NCBI GenBank assembly: GCA_946481585.1
Contig: CAMLOF010000079.1
Location: 1-11,175, forward strand
Source: an uncultured Macromonas sp.
GTDB taxonomy: Bacteria > Pseudomonadota > Gammaproteobacteria > Burkholderiales > Burkholderiaceae
Length of the DNA: 11,175 nucleotides
Direction of reading: 5' to 3'
Part shown: in pieces, positions 1 to 8,166 of the stretch
How the letters are laid out: each line of letters begins with the position of its first letter
Position numbering within the stretch: position 1 is the first letter of the stretch
Notes under the pieces: generated by a model
The model's input: the letters and a program-made list of their open reading frames with translations, nothing else
What the model was told of the DNA's origin: nothing
Database searches by the model: none
Made by a program: the position numbers and the translations under genes

Positions 1-986
1 GCGTAGTCTGCCGACGCATACCCCGTGGTGGTAGCCAGCGACACCACGTGGAACGCGCTGCTGCGCAGGGCTTCCAGAAAGTCATCATGCACGCGGTGCT
101 CCAGCAGCATGATGGACACCAAGGCAATGGACACTGCCAGCACCGTGAAATAGGTGCGAATTTCGCGGTCGTTGCTGATGGGGCGCAGCGACAGCGAGCG
201 GATCACCACGAAATAACGAACGAAGCTGATGCCCGCAAGCGTCATGAAAATGATGGCCACGGTCTCCATGCGTGCGGAGTCCCAGTGGCCGAAGCTGGCA
301 TCGTGCGACGAAAAGCCCCCCAAGCCCATGGTCGTGCACATGTGCATGAAGGCGTCGGCCCAGCTCATGCCCGCCCACCGATAGGCCAGCAGGCACGCAG
401 CGGAAAACAGAAAGTACACCCCCCACAGCCCTCGCGCCGTTTCTGCAATGCGGGGCGTGAACTTGGTGTCCTTCATGGGCCCCGGCGTTTCGGCCTTGTA
501 GAGCTGCACGCCACCCAGCCCCAGCAGCGGGAGCACAGCCACCACCAGCAGCATGATGCCCAGACCACCCACCAGTTGCAGAAAGCAGCGCCAGATGTTC
601 ACCGACACGGGCAGGCCATCCAGCCCCGAAAGGGCCGTAGCCCCCGTGGCGGTGAGCGCGCTCATCGCCTCGAAGTACGCCTGGCTCACCGTGATGCCGG
701 GCACGGTGAACACCAGCGGCACCGCCGCGTAGGCCGTGAGCACCACCCACACCAGGTTGACCAGCAGGAAGCCGTCCCTCGACAACAACTCCCGCCGATG
801 GCTCTTGGTAAGCAGCCACAGCAACCAGCCACTGCCAAACGTCAGCCCGAAGCATACGCCCCACACGGTGCGCAAATGATCCGCGTCCTCCGACAGTGCC
901 CAGGCCATGGGCACCAGCATGGCGAATGCGAACGCCATGAGGATGCGCGACAACAGCGCCAGCACCGGCCCGAAAAGCTGCATCAT
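1..986 (-). CDS. trkH: TrkH potassium uptake channel subunit (partial, C-terminus beyond window)
   Basis: Membrane K+-translocating subunit of the Trk uptake system, working with the cytosolic TrkA encoded just upstream. About 328 residues are present of a family usually near 480. Visible features are hydrophobic segments from residue 8 onward and the first pore filter 'TATGAT' (about 112-117). A stretch at about 138-180 with 'GGLGIMLL', 'LLGLGGVQLYKAETPGP' and 'RIAET' closely matches TrkH. The second filter region is 'TMGLGGFSSHD' (219-229), and a third filter-like 'TTTGYASAD' (319-327) sits right at the cut. The start is the first of two adjacent ATGs (986-984). An ATG overlapping the trkA stop runs into a stop after four codons and was rejected. 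The gap to trkA is 10 bp, so co-transcription and probably translational coupling are expected; no strong Shine-Dalgarno is seen. The identity is clear. The exact start could be shifted by one codon. Confidence 0.93.
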   Translation of the reverse strand, partial: MMQLFGPVLALLSRILMAFAFAMLVPMAWALSEDADHLRTVWGVCFGLTFGSGWLLWLLTKSHRRELLSRDGFLLVNLVWVVLTAYAAVPLVFTVPGITVSQAYFEAMSALTATGATALSGLDGLPVSVNIWRCFLQLVGGLGIMLLVVAVLPLLGLGGVQLYKAETPGPMKDTKFTPRIAETARGLWGVYFLFSAACLLAYRWAGMSWADAFMHMCTTMGLGGFSSHDASFGHWDSARMETVAIIFMTLAGISFVRYFVVIRSLSLRPISNDREIRTYFTVLAVSIALVSIMLLEHRVHDDFLEALRSSAFHVVSLATTTGYASADY

Positions 987-996
987 GCCTGCCCCA

Positions 997-2388
997 TCAA
1001 CCGAAGAAGGTGGCGCCCACCTGGAAGAGCTTCTCCACCTCGCGCACCAGGCGCTTGTTGGGGATGAAGATGACGATGTGGTCGTTGCTCTCGATCAAGG
1101 TGTCGTGGTGCGGCATGAGCACCTGCGCGTCGCGCCCCTCGCCACGCACAATCGCGCCTATGCGTGCGCCCTTGGGCAGCTTCACTTCCTCAACACGCTT
1201 GCCCACCAGGCGCGAGGTTTTCACATCACCGCGCGCAATGCCTTCCAGCGCTTCGGCGGCGCCCCGGCGCAGGCTGTGCACCGCAACCACGTCGCCACGG
1301 CGCACATGGGCCAGCAGTTCGCCAATCACCGTCTGCGCGGGCGAAACGGCAATGTCGATGGTGCTTCCCTGCATCATGTCGGCGTAGGCACGGCGGTTGA
1401 TCAAGGCCACCACGCGGCGCGCGCCCAGCCGCTTGGCCAGCATCGACGACATGATGTTGTCCTCGTCATCGCTGGTCAGCGCGAGGAACAGGTCCATGTC
1501 GGCCACGTTTTCCTCTTCCAGCAGGTCTTCGTCCACGCTGTCGCCGTGCAGCACCAGCGTGCTCGAAGGCAGTTGGCTGGCCAGGTACTCGCAACGCTTG
1601 GCGTCGTGTTCGATGACCTTGACCTGACACTGCCCCACCAGGCTGCGCGCCAGCCGCAGGCCCACCTTGCCGCCGCCCGCGATCATCACGCGCTGCACCG
1701 GCTTGTCGATGTTGTGGATGGCGGCCAGCACGTGGCGGATCTTGTCGCTGGCCGCCAGCAGGAACACCTCGTCGCCGGGCAGAATGCGCGTGGTCTTGGT
1801 GGCCTCCATCTCGGTGTCCAGCCGGTACAACGCCACCACACGCATCTCGGCCTGGGGAAAGCGCTCCTTGAACTCGCCGATGGTGTGCCCCACCAGCGCG
1901 CCACCGGCCGAAGCACGCACCGCAATCAGGCACACCCTGCCCTCGGCGAACTCCAGCACCTGCAGCGCCTCGGGGTAGTCGATCAGCTGGTGGATGTAGC
2001 GCATCACCGATTCTTCCGGGCAGATCACCCGGTCCACAGCGAAGCCACTCTTGCCCATCAGCTCGTCGCCTTCGATGAACTCGGGCGAGCGCAGCCGCGC
2101 TATGGTGGTGGGCACGTTGAACACGTCATGCGCCACCTTGCAAACCACCAGGTTGGACTCGTCGGCCGCCGCACAGGCAATCACCATGTCTGCGTCCTTG
2201 GCGCCTGCTTCACGCAGCACCGACGGCTGTATGCCATTGCCGACCACACCGCGCAGGTCCAGCCTTTCTTCTAGCGCGCGCAGGCGCGCGGGGTCCTGGT
2301 CAATGACGGTGATGTCGTTCTGTTCGGACACCAGGCTTTCGGCCACGCTTTCGCCGACGCGGCCCGCGCCCAGGATGATGATGTTCAT
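997..2388 (-). CDS. trkA: TrkA, NAD-binding K+ uptake regulatory subunit
   Basis: Peripheral cytoplasmic protein that binds nucleotide and gates the TrkH channel. At 463 aa it matches the usual full-length TrkA (about 458). It has the duplicated RCK layout. The first Rossmann half begins with 'ILGAGRVGE' (residues 5-13) and an acidic 'VIDQD' (28-32), followed by an RCK_C region at about 145-225. The second half begins with 'IAGGGKVG' (236-243) and 'VIEHD' (258-262), with its RCK_C region at about 370-450. Both glycine-rich nucleotide-binding loops look intact. The start ATG lies 4 bp after the stop of the DUF4197 gene and the stop lies 10 bp before trkH, so the three genes form one compact operon. 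The ribosome binding site is weak (GAAG), which fits translational coupling to the gene upstream. Confidence 0.97.
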   Translation of the reverse strand: MNIIILGAGRVGESVAESLVSEQNDITVIDQDPARLRALEERLDLRGVVGNGIQPSVLREAGAKDADMVIACAAADESNLVVCKVAHDVFNVPTTIARLRSPEFIEGDELMGKSGFAVDRVICPEESVMRYIHQLIDYPEALQVLEFAEGRVCLIAVRASAGGALVGHTIGEFKERFPQAEMRVVALYRLDTEMEATKTTRILPGDEVFLLAASDKIRHVLAAIHNIDKPVQRVMIAGGGKVGLRLARSLVGQCQVKVIEHDAKRCEYLASQLPSSTLVLHGDSVDEDLLEEENVADMDLFLALTSDDEDNIMSSMLAKRLGARRVVALINRRAYADMMQGSTIDIAVSPAQTVIGELLAHVRRGDVVAVHSLRRGAAEALEGIARGDVKTSRLVGKRVEEVKLPKGARIGAIVRGEGRDAQVLMPHHDTLIESNDHIVIFIPNKRLVREVEKLFQVGATFFG

Positions 2389-2392
2389 AGGA

Positions 2393-3121
2393 TTACTTCA
2401 AACTGCCGAAGACCTTTTGCAGGATCTGGCTGCCAGTGCCCACCGGGTCCTGCCGAATCTTCTTCTCTTCCTCGCCGATGACGAGGTAGAGCCCGTCCAG
2501 CGTCTTGCCCGTGACGTACTGCTGCAGGTTGGCGTCTTTTTCACGAACCAGCCCGTAGCGGGCGGCCCGCCCGGCAAAGTCGTTGTACTTCTGCGCCAGC
2601 GCCACCTTTTCGGTGGCCTGGGTCACGATGGGCAGAAACCGCGTGGTCAGGGGCTCACGCGTCTTGCCCGCAAAAAAGTCGGTCACGGAGGTGTCGCCGC
2701 CGGTCAGGATGTTCTTGGCGTCGGTCACCGTCATATCGCGCACGGCCTTGACCAGCAGGTCCCGCCCCATGGGCACCGCCGCCTCGGCGGCGCGGTTCAT
2801 GGCTGTTTCCAGCTCGTCCACGCGTTTGCCCTGGCCAAAGGTGCGCAACAGCTTGGCCGCGTCGTCCAGGTAGCCCGGCAAGGGAATGCGCACCTTGGGG
2901 TTGCCCAGAAAACCGTCGCTGCGGCCCAACAGCCCCACGGCTGCCAGTGCGCCGCGCTCCAGCGCGGCCTTCACTCCTGCGCTGGCATCGGCACCTGACA
3001 GGTCTGCCAGGGTGAGCGCACGTGCCTGGCGCCAGGCAGCCAGGGTCAGCAACAGGCCAAAGCCTGCCTGGTGGAAGCCGCGCCGTGTGGCGACAGCAAG
3101 AGTGGGTTTCGTGTCTGCCAT
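2393..3121 (-). CDS. DUF4197 family exported protein of unknown function
   Basis: Protein of 242 aa matching the DUF4197 family. Conserved stretches include '[10 protein letters not shown]' (49-58), '[12 protein letters not shown]' (71-82), '[13 protein letters not shown]' (138-150) and a C-terminal '[19 protein letters not shown]' (202-220) followed by '[17 protein letters not shown]'. The family's function is not established. The N-terminus has 'TRRGFHQ' (12-18), then a hydrophobic run and 'ARA' at 33-35, which reads as a Sec or possibly Tat signal peptide; the mature part would act in the periplasm or envelope. I chose ATG 3121 because it places the signal normally. An upstream in-frame ATG (3193) would add 24 polar residues in front and would lie across the sigma-54 promoter on the other strand. 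No good Shine-Dalgarno precedes 3121. It is the first gene of the operon with trkA and trkH, 4 bp from trkA. Confidence 0.85.
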   Translation of the reverse strand: MADTKPTLAVATRRGFHQAGFGLLLTLAAWRQARALTLADLSGADASAGVKAALERGALAAVGLLGRSDGFLGNPKVRIPLPGYLDDAAKLLRTFGQGKRVDELETAMNRAAEAAVPMGRDLLVKAVRDMTVTDAKNILTGGDTSVTDFFAGKTREPLTTRFLPIVTQATEKVALAQKYNDFAGRAARYGLVREKDANLQQYVTGKTLDGLYLVIGEEEKKIRQDPVGTGSQILQKVFGSLK

Positions 3122-3187
3122 GTGTTTGATTATGCGCCCGCTGTCCGCCTTGGTGCATACCGACTCGACCTCCAAAAATGTGAAATA

Positions 3188-3203
3188 TGGCACGCGTATT
3201 GCT
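3188..3203 (+). promoter_or_regulatory. Sigma-54 (RpoN) -24/-12 promoter
   Basis: The bases TGGCACG-CGTA-TTGCT reproduce the sigma-54 consensus TGGCACG-N4-TTGCW exactly, with GG (3189-3190) and GC (3201-3202) separated by the required 10 bp. Transcription would start near 3214, pointing toward the chemoreceptor at 3366. It lies in the divergent intergenic region, where promoters are expected. No sigma-28 (FliA) box, the usual chemotaxis promoter, was seen here. A sequence at 3119-3131, read on the minus strand, is one mismatch from the IHF consensus; this is only suggestive. The enhancer-binding activator is unknown. Confidence 0.72.
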
Positions 3204-3213
3204 TGCCAGCCCT

Positions 3214-3310
3214 TTGCCCGGCTTCATGGCCCAGGCACGGTGCGCCAACGGCGGTGCGCCGCCACCGCAAAGCGCCTTTACCTGTCCCCAAACAGGTGCG
3301 GGCGCTTTTT
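3214..3310 (+). ncRNA. Candidate sigma-54-driven small RNA or terminated leader
   Basis: If the sigma-54 promoter at 3188-3203 is used, the transcript starts near 3214 and reaches a strong terminator-like hairpin ending at 3310, giving about 97 nt. The interval has a first small hairpin, GGCGG/CCGCC with loop TGCG (3250-3263), a 9-nt direct repeat CGGTGCGCC (3238-3246 and 3252-3260), and then the terminator stem with CCCC in its loop. I recognise no known sRNA or riboswitch family. It may instead be an attenuated 5' leader of the receptor gene at 3366. Both ends are predicted from motifs only. Confidence 0.33.
3269..3310 (+). terminator. Intrinsic-terminator-like hairpin upstream of a receptor gene
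   Basis: An 8-bp outer stem (AAAGCGCC, 3269-3276, pairing with GGCGCTTT, 3301-3308) encloses a 6-bp inner stem (ACCTGT, 3280-3285, with ACAGGT, 3292-3297) around loop CCCCAA. A T-run at 3306-3310 follows on the plus strand. Read on the minus strand the T-tract is only three bases, so plus orientation is favoured. No plus-strand gene lies upstream, so it must end a transcript born in the same intergenic region or act as an attenuator for the gene at 3366. Confidence 0.6.
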
Positions 3311-3365
3311 GCTTCGATTGCCCCAACAGCCATGTTTGCACCAAGTCAGTGCAGGAAGCATCAAA

Positions 3366-5318
3366 ATGAAGAACTGGATACTGAACCTCAGGCTGTCACG
3401 CAAATTCCTACTGATCGGACTGGTCGCTCTGCTGATGGTGAGCCTTCCCACAGCTTTGGTCGTTGCACAAAAAGTCCGCCAGTGGCGCACCGACCTGGCC
3501 CGCGTGGAGGTCATGCCTGCGGCCGCCGCTTTGCTGCAGCTGGTCCGCACCACGCAGCAGCACCGCGGCTTGTCCAACGGCTTTCTGGGCGGCGTGGAGG
3601 CAATGGCCAAGAACCGCCAAGCCATGGAGGCTGAGGTCAACAAAGCCCTTGGCGCTGCACTGGACTCGTTGGCGGCACGCAATGCAGCGGCCTTGTCGGC
3701 AGAACTGCAAGACCAGCAAAAATCGTGGAAATCTCTGGCGGCGGAAGTCAGCCAGAAATCCATTGCCAGCCCGGCGAGCTTTGCGCGGCATACCGAACTG
3801 ATCGCGCGCCAGCTCGCGCTGTTGGAGGCCCTGGCCGACGCCAGGGGCTTGGCCCGTGACGACGACCCCGCCCACCACCACACCGTGATGGCGGTACTCA
3901 GCCACCTGCCCCAACTCACCGAAACGCTGGGCCAGATGCGCGCCCGCGGCGCCTTCCTGCTGGGGCGTGGCGAGGCGTCCAGCAGCGACAAGGCATCGCT
4001 GCAAGCGCTGCTTCAACTGTCACAGCACCACATGCACAACGCGAACAAGTCGCTGGACAAGGCCATGGCTGCTCGCAGCAATCTGGGCAGCACACTTGCC
4101 CCACCCCTGCAAACCGCAAAAGATGCGGCCACCCACGCCACCGGCCTGGCGCGCACGGCAATCATCGACGCCGAAGCCCTGAGCGAGGCGCCAACAGCGT
4201 ACTTCGGCACGTTCACTCAAGCCATTGACCTTCAGTTCAAGCTGATAGACACAGCCTTCGCCTCGCTTGACGCTGCCTTGCGCCAACGTGCCAGCGCGCA
4301 TTTGAACGAACTGGCCGCGCTGGCCGCAGCGGTGCTCGTGCTCGGCAGCGCGGCCACATGGGTCATGGTCATCGTCAGCCGTGGCACAACCCGCGACATC
4401 CGCCGCGCGCTGGACGTGGCCAACACAGTTGCCTCTGGCGATCTTTCCTCCAGCATTGCGCCGGGCGGGCGTGACGAAGCAGGCCAATTGCTTGAAGCGC
4501 TGCGCACCATGAACGGCAGCCTCGTACGCATCGTTCAGCAGGTGCGGCAAGGCAGCGACAACATTGCATCCGCGTCGTCACAAATTGCCAGCGGCAACGC
4601 CGACCTGAGCCAGCGCACCGAAAGCCAGGCAGCCAACCTGGAAGAAACCGCCGCGAGCATGCATGAACTCACTGGCGCTGTACAGCAAAGCGCCGAAACA
4701 GCACAGCAAGCCAGCCATCTGGCAACCCAGGCGAGCAAATCTGCCACGCAAGGCGGGCAGATCATGGCGCAGATGCTCAACACCATGGAAGAGATCAGTG
4801 CCAGCTCGCGGCGCATTGACGACATAACCTCGGTGATCGACGGCATTGCCTTTCAGACCAACATCCTCGCGCTCAACGCCGCCGTGGAAGCGGCGCGCGC
4901 GGGCGAACAAGGCCGGGGCTTTGCGGTGGTTGCCACAGAGGTGCGCACCCTGGCCAAGCGCAGCGCAGACGCGGCCAAGGAAATCAAGACACTCATCGGC
5001 GCCAGCGTCGAGCGCATTGGCACCGGCGCCGAGCTTGCCACGCAGGCCGGTGACAGCGTGAACGACATCGTGCACCAGGTTCAGCGCGTGAGCGACCTGA
5101 TCGCCGAGATCAGCACGGCCAGCCTGTCACAGTCCTCGGGGATTGCCCAGATTGGTGCGGCCATCTCGCAGCTGGACCAGGCGACGCAGCAGAACGCCTC
5201 GCTGGTCGAGGAGTCGGCCAATGCCGCTGACAGCCTCAGCGCGCAGGCCCGACAGTTGTCTGAACTGGTGGGTGTCTTCCGGGTTGAAAGCAGGGACCGG
5301 ATCACCTATTCCGGATGA
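3366..5318 (+). CDS. Methyl-accepting chemotaxis protein with NIT-like periplasmic sensor
   Basis: Transmembrane chemoreceptor of 650 aa signalling to CheA/CheW. It has TM1 (about 13-35), a large periplasmic region (36-315), TM2 (about 316-338) and HAMP (about 338-392). The long cytoplasmic coiled coil carries the invariant hairpin tip at about 497-523 ('[20 protein letters not shown]'). Likely methylation segments are '[11 protein letters not shown]' (425-435) and '[12 protein letters not shown]' (613-624). The periplasmic part has '[14 protein letters not shown]' (63-76), resembling the NIT nitrate/nitrite-sensing domain, a second '[13 protein letters not shown]' (190-202), and histidine clusters (170-172, 221-224). 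Its ligand is unknown. There is no C-terminal CheR-binding pentapeptide. The start at 3366 is set by AGGA at 3353-3356 and the TM1 position; the open frame extends 160 codons upstream but there it is antisense to the DUF4197 gene. A sigma-54 promoter and a terminator-like hairpin precede it, and another receptor gene follows after 131 bp. Confidence 0.93.
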   Translation: MKNWILNLRLSRKFLLIGLVALLMVSLPTALVVAQKVRQWRTDLARVEVMPAAAALLQLVRTTQQHRGLSNGFLGGVEAMAKNRQAMEAEVNKALGAALDSLAARNAAALSAELQDQQKSWKSLAAEVSQKSIASPASFARHTELIARQLALLEALADARGLARDDDPAHHHTVMAVLSHLPQLTETLGQMRARGAFLLGRGEASSSDKASLQALLQLSQHHMHNANKSLDKAMAARSNLGSTLAPPLQTAKDAATHATGLARTAIIDAEALSEAPTAYFGTFTQAIDLQFKLIDTAFASLDAALRQRASAHLNELAALAAAVLVLGSAATWVMVIVSRGTTRDIRRALDVANTVASGDLSSSIAPGGRDEAGQLLEALRTMNGSLVRIVQQVRQGSDNIASASSQIASGNADLSQRTESQAANLEETAASMHELTGAVQQSAETAQQASHLATQASKSATQGGQIMAQMLNTMEEISASSRRIDDITSVIDGIAFQTNILALNAAVEAARAGEQGRGFAVVATEVRTLAKRSADAAKEIKTLIGASVERIGTGAELATQAGDSVNDIVHQVQRVSDLIAEISTASLSQSSGIAQIGAAISQLDQATQQNASLVEESANAADSLSAQARQLSELVGVFRVESRDRITYSG

Positions 5319-5449
5319 CGACACGCGGGTTTTCACCGAGGCGGCTGACAGCGGCTTGACAGCCTTGCGACGTAACGTAGGAGGTTCACAGAACCGCAGC
5401 ATGAGCGAGAGCGGCTGCATCCAGGCCCTGACCGCGGAGGTACACCTAC
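5319..5449 (+). other. Spacer between two receptor genes with an extra Shine-Dalgarno and hairpin
   Basis: This 131-bp gap holds a strong Shine-Dalgarno-like TAGGAGGT (5378-5385). It overlaps a small perfect hairpin, GGTTC-ACA-GAACC (5383-5395), and is followed by an ATG at 5401 that is out of frame with the next receptor. A second Shine-Dalgarno, GGAGGT (5436-5441), serves the real start at 5450. Near-tandem copies of GGCT(T)GACAGC occur at 5343-5363. There is no T-run after any stem, so no intrinsic terminator is evident. TTGACA at 5356 lacks a -10 partner at 17 bp. Confidence 0.5.
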
Positions 5450-7042
5450 ATGCGCAAGATGACCGTACGCGCCAAGCTCGCATTGACATTCGCCAGCCTG
5501 ACCTTCTTCGTTCTGCTGGTGGCAGGAATGGCGATCAAGACGCTTGACTCCGCGAACCAGCGCTTCACGGAATACGTCAACGGCGCCACGGCGCGCGCCA
5601 CCGAAGTCCAGATGGTTCGGGGCGCCGTGGATCTTCGCGCCATCGCATCGCGGGACCTGACCATCGTTCGCGGCGCAGATGAAATCGCCAAGATCAAGGC
5701 GGTTGTTGACAAGGCTCAGGCAGCGGTTCAGCACCACCTGGAACGCCTTAAGACACAAGGAAGCCAGCCGGGCGTCAGCGATCAGACCCGCCAGATGATC
5801 GCCGAGATCGAGAAGATCGAACGCGCCTACGCCCCCATCACCCAGGCCATCGTGGCCGCTGCGCTGGAAGGTGACCCGGACACGGCGACAACCAAAGTCC
5901 TGCTGGAGTGCCGCCCCATGCTGGAGGCGATGATCAAGGCCACCGACGCCTATGCCGACACAGCGGCCCAGGAGTCGGCCGCCCTGATCGCGCAGTCCGA
6001 GGCGCAGTACCGTGCTCAGCAGGTCGTCTTGCTGGCCGTTTGCGCGGTTGCCATCGCCGCCGCTATTGCCGGCGGCACGCTCATCACGCGAAGCCTGACC
6101 CGCGCCCTGGGCGCAGAACCTGCAGAACTTTCCGAGGTGGTGAACCGCGTGGCCAACGGCGATCTCTCCACCCCCATTGCGTCGGCCAACCGGCACCCTG
6201 CGAGTGTGATGGCAACGCTCGGGCGCATGCAGGAGTCCCTCATCCGTCTTGTCGCTTCGGTGCGCCACGGCAGCGAAGCCGTCGCCAACGCCAGCAGCGA
6301 AATCGCCTCGGGCAACCAGGACCTGTCTGCCCGCACCGAACGGCAGGCCAGCGCCCTGGAAGAAACCGCCGCCTCCATGGAAGAGCTGGGCTCTACCGTG
6401 CACCAGAACGCCGACAACGCCCGCCAGGCCAACCAGCTGGCTCACGACGCATCCACCGTAGCGGTTCAAGGCGGCGATGTCGTGGCCCAGGTGGTGGACA
6501 CCATGAAGGGCATCAACGACAGCTCACGCAAGATCGCCGACATCATCAGCGTCATCGATGGCATCGCCTTCCAGACCAACATCCTGGCGCTCAACGCCGC
6601 CGTGGAAGCGGCGCGGGCTGGAGAGCAGGGGCGTGGCTTTGCCGTGGTGGCATCCGAGGTGCGCAGCCTGGCCGGGCGCAGTGCCACCGCAGCCAAAGAG
6701 ATCAAGGAACTCATCACCGACAGCGTGGGGCGCGTGGAAGCAGGCACCGCGCTGGTGGACAAGGCCGGTGCCACCATGGAAGAGGTGGTCGCCAGCATAC
6801 GCCGAGTCACCAGCATTGTTGGCGAAATCAGCGCCGCCAGCAGCGAGCAGCGCGACGGCATCACCCAGATCAGCGAGGCTGTGTCCAGCATGGACCAGAC
6901 CACGCAGCAGAACGCCGCCTTGGTGGAGCAGATGGCCGCAGCCACCGAAGGTCTGCGTACTCAAGCGCAATCGCTGGTTCAGGCGGTGGCCGTGTTCAAG
7001 CTGGACAGCGGCCAGGCCCTGATCACAACGCGCGCTGGATGA
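5450..7042 (+). CDS. Methyl-accepting chemotaxis protein, four-helix-bundle type
   Basis: Chemoreceptor of 530 aa. It has TM1 (about 10-30), a periplasmic domain of about 160 residues (31-189) with the 4HB_MCP-like '[15 protein letters not shown]' (56-70), TM2 (about 190-213) and HAMP with 'ANGDLSTPI' (235-243). The 36H-like signalling domain has its hairpin tip at about 374-401. Methylation segments are '[11 protein letters not shown]' (303-313) and '[12 protein letters not shown]' (491-502). The second carries Gln-Met where the other two receptors have Glu-Ser, so that site would need CheB deamidation before methylation. The C-terminus ends in 'LITTRAG' with no CheR-docking pentapeptide. 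GGAGGT at 5436-5441, 8 bp upstream, fixes the start. It probably shares a transcript with the receptor before it. Its last 20 bp overlap the 3' end of the convergent acyl-CoA dehydrogenase gene. The ligand is unknown; relatives with this sensor type often detect small organic acids or amino acids. Confidence 0.94.
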   Translation: MRKMTVRAKLALTFASLTFFVLLVAGMAIKTLDSANQRFTEYVNGATARATEVQMVRGAVDLRAIASRDLTIVRGADEIAKIKAVVDKAQAAVQHHLERLKTQGSQPGVSDQTRQMIAEIEKIERAYAPITQAIVAAALEGDPDTATTKVLLECRPMLEAMIKATDAYADTAAQESAALIAQSEAQYRAQQVVLLAVCAVAIAAAIAGGTLITRSLTRALGAEPAELSEVVNRVANGDLSTPIASANRHPASVMATLGRMQESLIRLVASVRHGSEAVANASSEIASGNQDLSARTERQASALEETAASMEELGSTVHQNADNARQANQLAHDASTVAVQGGDVVAQVVDTMKGINDSSRKIADIISVIDGIAFQTNILALNAAVEAARAGEQGRGFAVVASEVRSLAGRSATAAKEIKELITDSVGRVEAGTALVDKAGATMEEVVASIRRVTSIVGEISAASSEQRDGITQISEAVSSMDQTTQQNAALVEQMAAATEGLRTQAQSLVQAVAVFKLDSGQALITTRAG

Positions 7043-8150
7043 TGATCTTCTGCACGTCGCTGGTGCCTTCGTAGATCTGGCACACGCGCACGTCGCGGTA
7101 GATGCGCTCCACGGGGAAGTCGCTCACCACGCCGTAGCCGCCCAGCGTCTGGATGGCCACCGAACAGACCTGCTCGGCCACCTCGCTGGCAAACAGCTTG
7201 GCCATGGCAGCCTCCTTCAGGCAGGGGCGGCCCGCGTCCCGCAGGCTGGCTGCGTGCCAGATGAGCTGGCGCGCCGCTTCCAGCCGCGTGGCGCATTCGG
7301 CCAGGCGGAAACCCACCGCCTGGTGGTTGAAGATGGCGGTGCCGAAAGCCTCGCGCTGCTTGGCGTAGTCGATCGCCACGTCCAGCGCGCTGCGCGCCAT
7401 ACCCACGCTCTGCGCGGCAATGCCAATGCGTCCACCTTCCAGCGCGCTCAAGGCAATCTTGTAGCCCTCGCCCTCCTCGCCTATGCGGTTTTCGGCAGGA
7501 ATGCGGCACTGGTCGAAGTTGATCTGCGCGGTGTCGCTGCTGTGCTGACCCAGCTTGTCCTCCAGGCGCGCCACCACATAGCCCGGCGTGGCGGTGGGCA
7601 CCAGGAAGGCGCTCATGCCTTTCTTGCCCGCAGCCTTGTCCGTCACCGCGATCACAATGGCCACGTCGCCGTTCTTGCCGCTGGTGATGAACTGCTTGAC
7701 GCCGTTGATGACGTAGCTGTCGCCCTCACGCATGGCGGTGGTACGCAGGGCCGATGCGTCCGAGCCCACGTGCGGCTCTGTCAGGCAGAAGGCCCCCAGC
7801 ATTTCGCCGCGCGCCAGCGGGGCCAGCCACTTCGCCTTTTGCGCGTCATTGCCGTAGCGCATGAGGATGGCGTTGACCGGGCAGTTGGTCACGCTGATGG
7901 TGGTGCTCACGCCACCGTCACCGGCGGCGATCTCTTCCAGCACCAGCGCCAGCGTCAGGTAGTCCAGGCCAGCACCGCCCAGTTCCTCGGGGACGCAAAT
8001 GCCGTAAGCGCCCAATGCCGCCAGGCCTTGGTGGGCTTCCTTGGGAAAGTGGTGCTCCTTGTCCCACTTGGCGGCATGCGGCCACAACTCTTCCTGTGCG
8101 AAGGCGCGCACGGCGTCACGGATCATTTCCTGGTCTTGGGTCAGCAGCAT
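7023..8150 (-). CDS. Acyl-CoA dehydrogenase (short/medium-chain or branched-chain type)
   Basis: FAD-dependent cytoplasmic enzyme, 375 aa, the normal length for soluble acyl-CoA dehydrogenases. It introduces the alpha-beta double bond in acyl-CoA and passes electrons to ETF. Both family signatures are present: '[13 protein letters not shown]' (120-132) and '[20 protein letters not shown]' (334-353). The predicted catalytic base is Glu361 in 'IYEGTSDVQ', the position used in butyryl- and medium-chain enzymes, which argues against isovaleryl-type enzymes that carry the base elsewhere. 'YAKQREAFG' (262-270) is also typical. The exact chain length cannot be read from the sequence. It starts 16 bp after the stop of the upstream chemoreceptor, without a visible Shine-Dalgarno, so coupling to that gene is likely. 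The 3' end overlaps a convergent receptor gene by 20 bp. Confidence 0.95.
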   Translation of the reverse strand: MLLTQDQEMIRDAVRAFAQEELWPHAAKWDKEHHFPKEAHQGLAALGAYGICVPEELGGAGLDYLTLALVLEEIAAGDGGVSTTISVTNCPVNAILMRYGNDAQKAKWLAPLARGEMLGAFCLTEPHVGSDASALRTTAMREGDSYVINGVKQFITSGKNGDVAIVIAVTDKAAGKKGMSAFLVPTATPGYVVARLEDKLGQHSSDTAQINFDQCRIPAENRIGEEGEGYKIALSALEGGRIGIAAQSVGMARSALDVAIDYAKQREAFGTAIFNHQAVGFRLAECATRLEAARQLIWHAASLRDAGRPCLKEAAMAKLFASEVAEQVCSVAIQTLGGYGVVSDFPVERIYRDVRVCQIYEGTSDVQKIIIQRAL

Positions 8151-8166
8151 GGGTTTGTGTGAAGTT

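Noticed and set aside
85..864. Minus-strand open frame of 259 codons over trkH
   Set aside because: It is a shifted frame of trkH; the correct frame gives an unbroken TrkH with filter motifs.
48..2274. Long plus-strand open frames (339 and 455 codons) opposite trkH and trkA
   Set aside because: Their translations are low-complexity His/Gln/Arg-rich and antisense to clearly conserved TrkH and TrkA; they are typical high-GC shadow frames.
2886..3365. Possible 160-residue N-terminal extension of the first receptor
   Set aside because: It is antisense to the DUF4197 gene, crosses the sigma-54 promoter and terminator hairpin, and would put a long non-membrane stretch before TM1; the AGGA-spaced ATG at 3366 is better.
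5356..5384. TTGACA as a -35 box for the second receptor
   Set aside because: At 17 bp spacing the -10 position reads AGGAGG, which is part of a Shine-Dalgarno-like motif, so no sigma-70 promoter is supported.
5333..6469. Minus-strand open frame of 378 codons opposite the second receptor
   Set aside because: Antisense shadow with no recognisable domain; the plus strand encodes a complete receptor with a good ribosome site.
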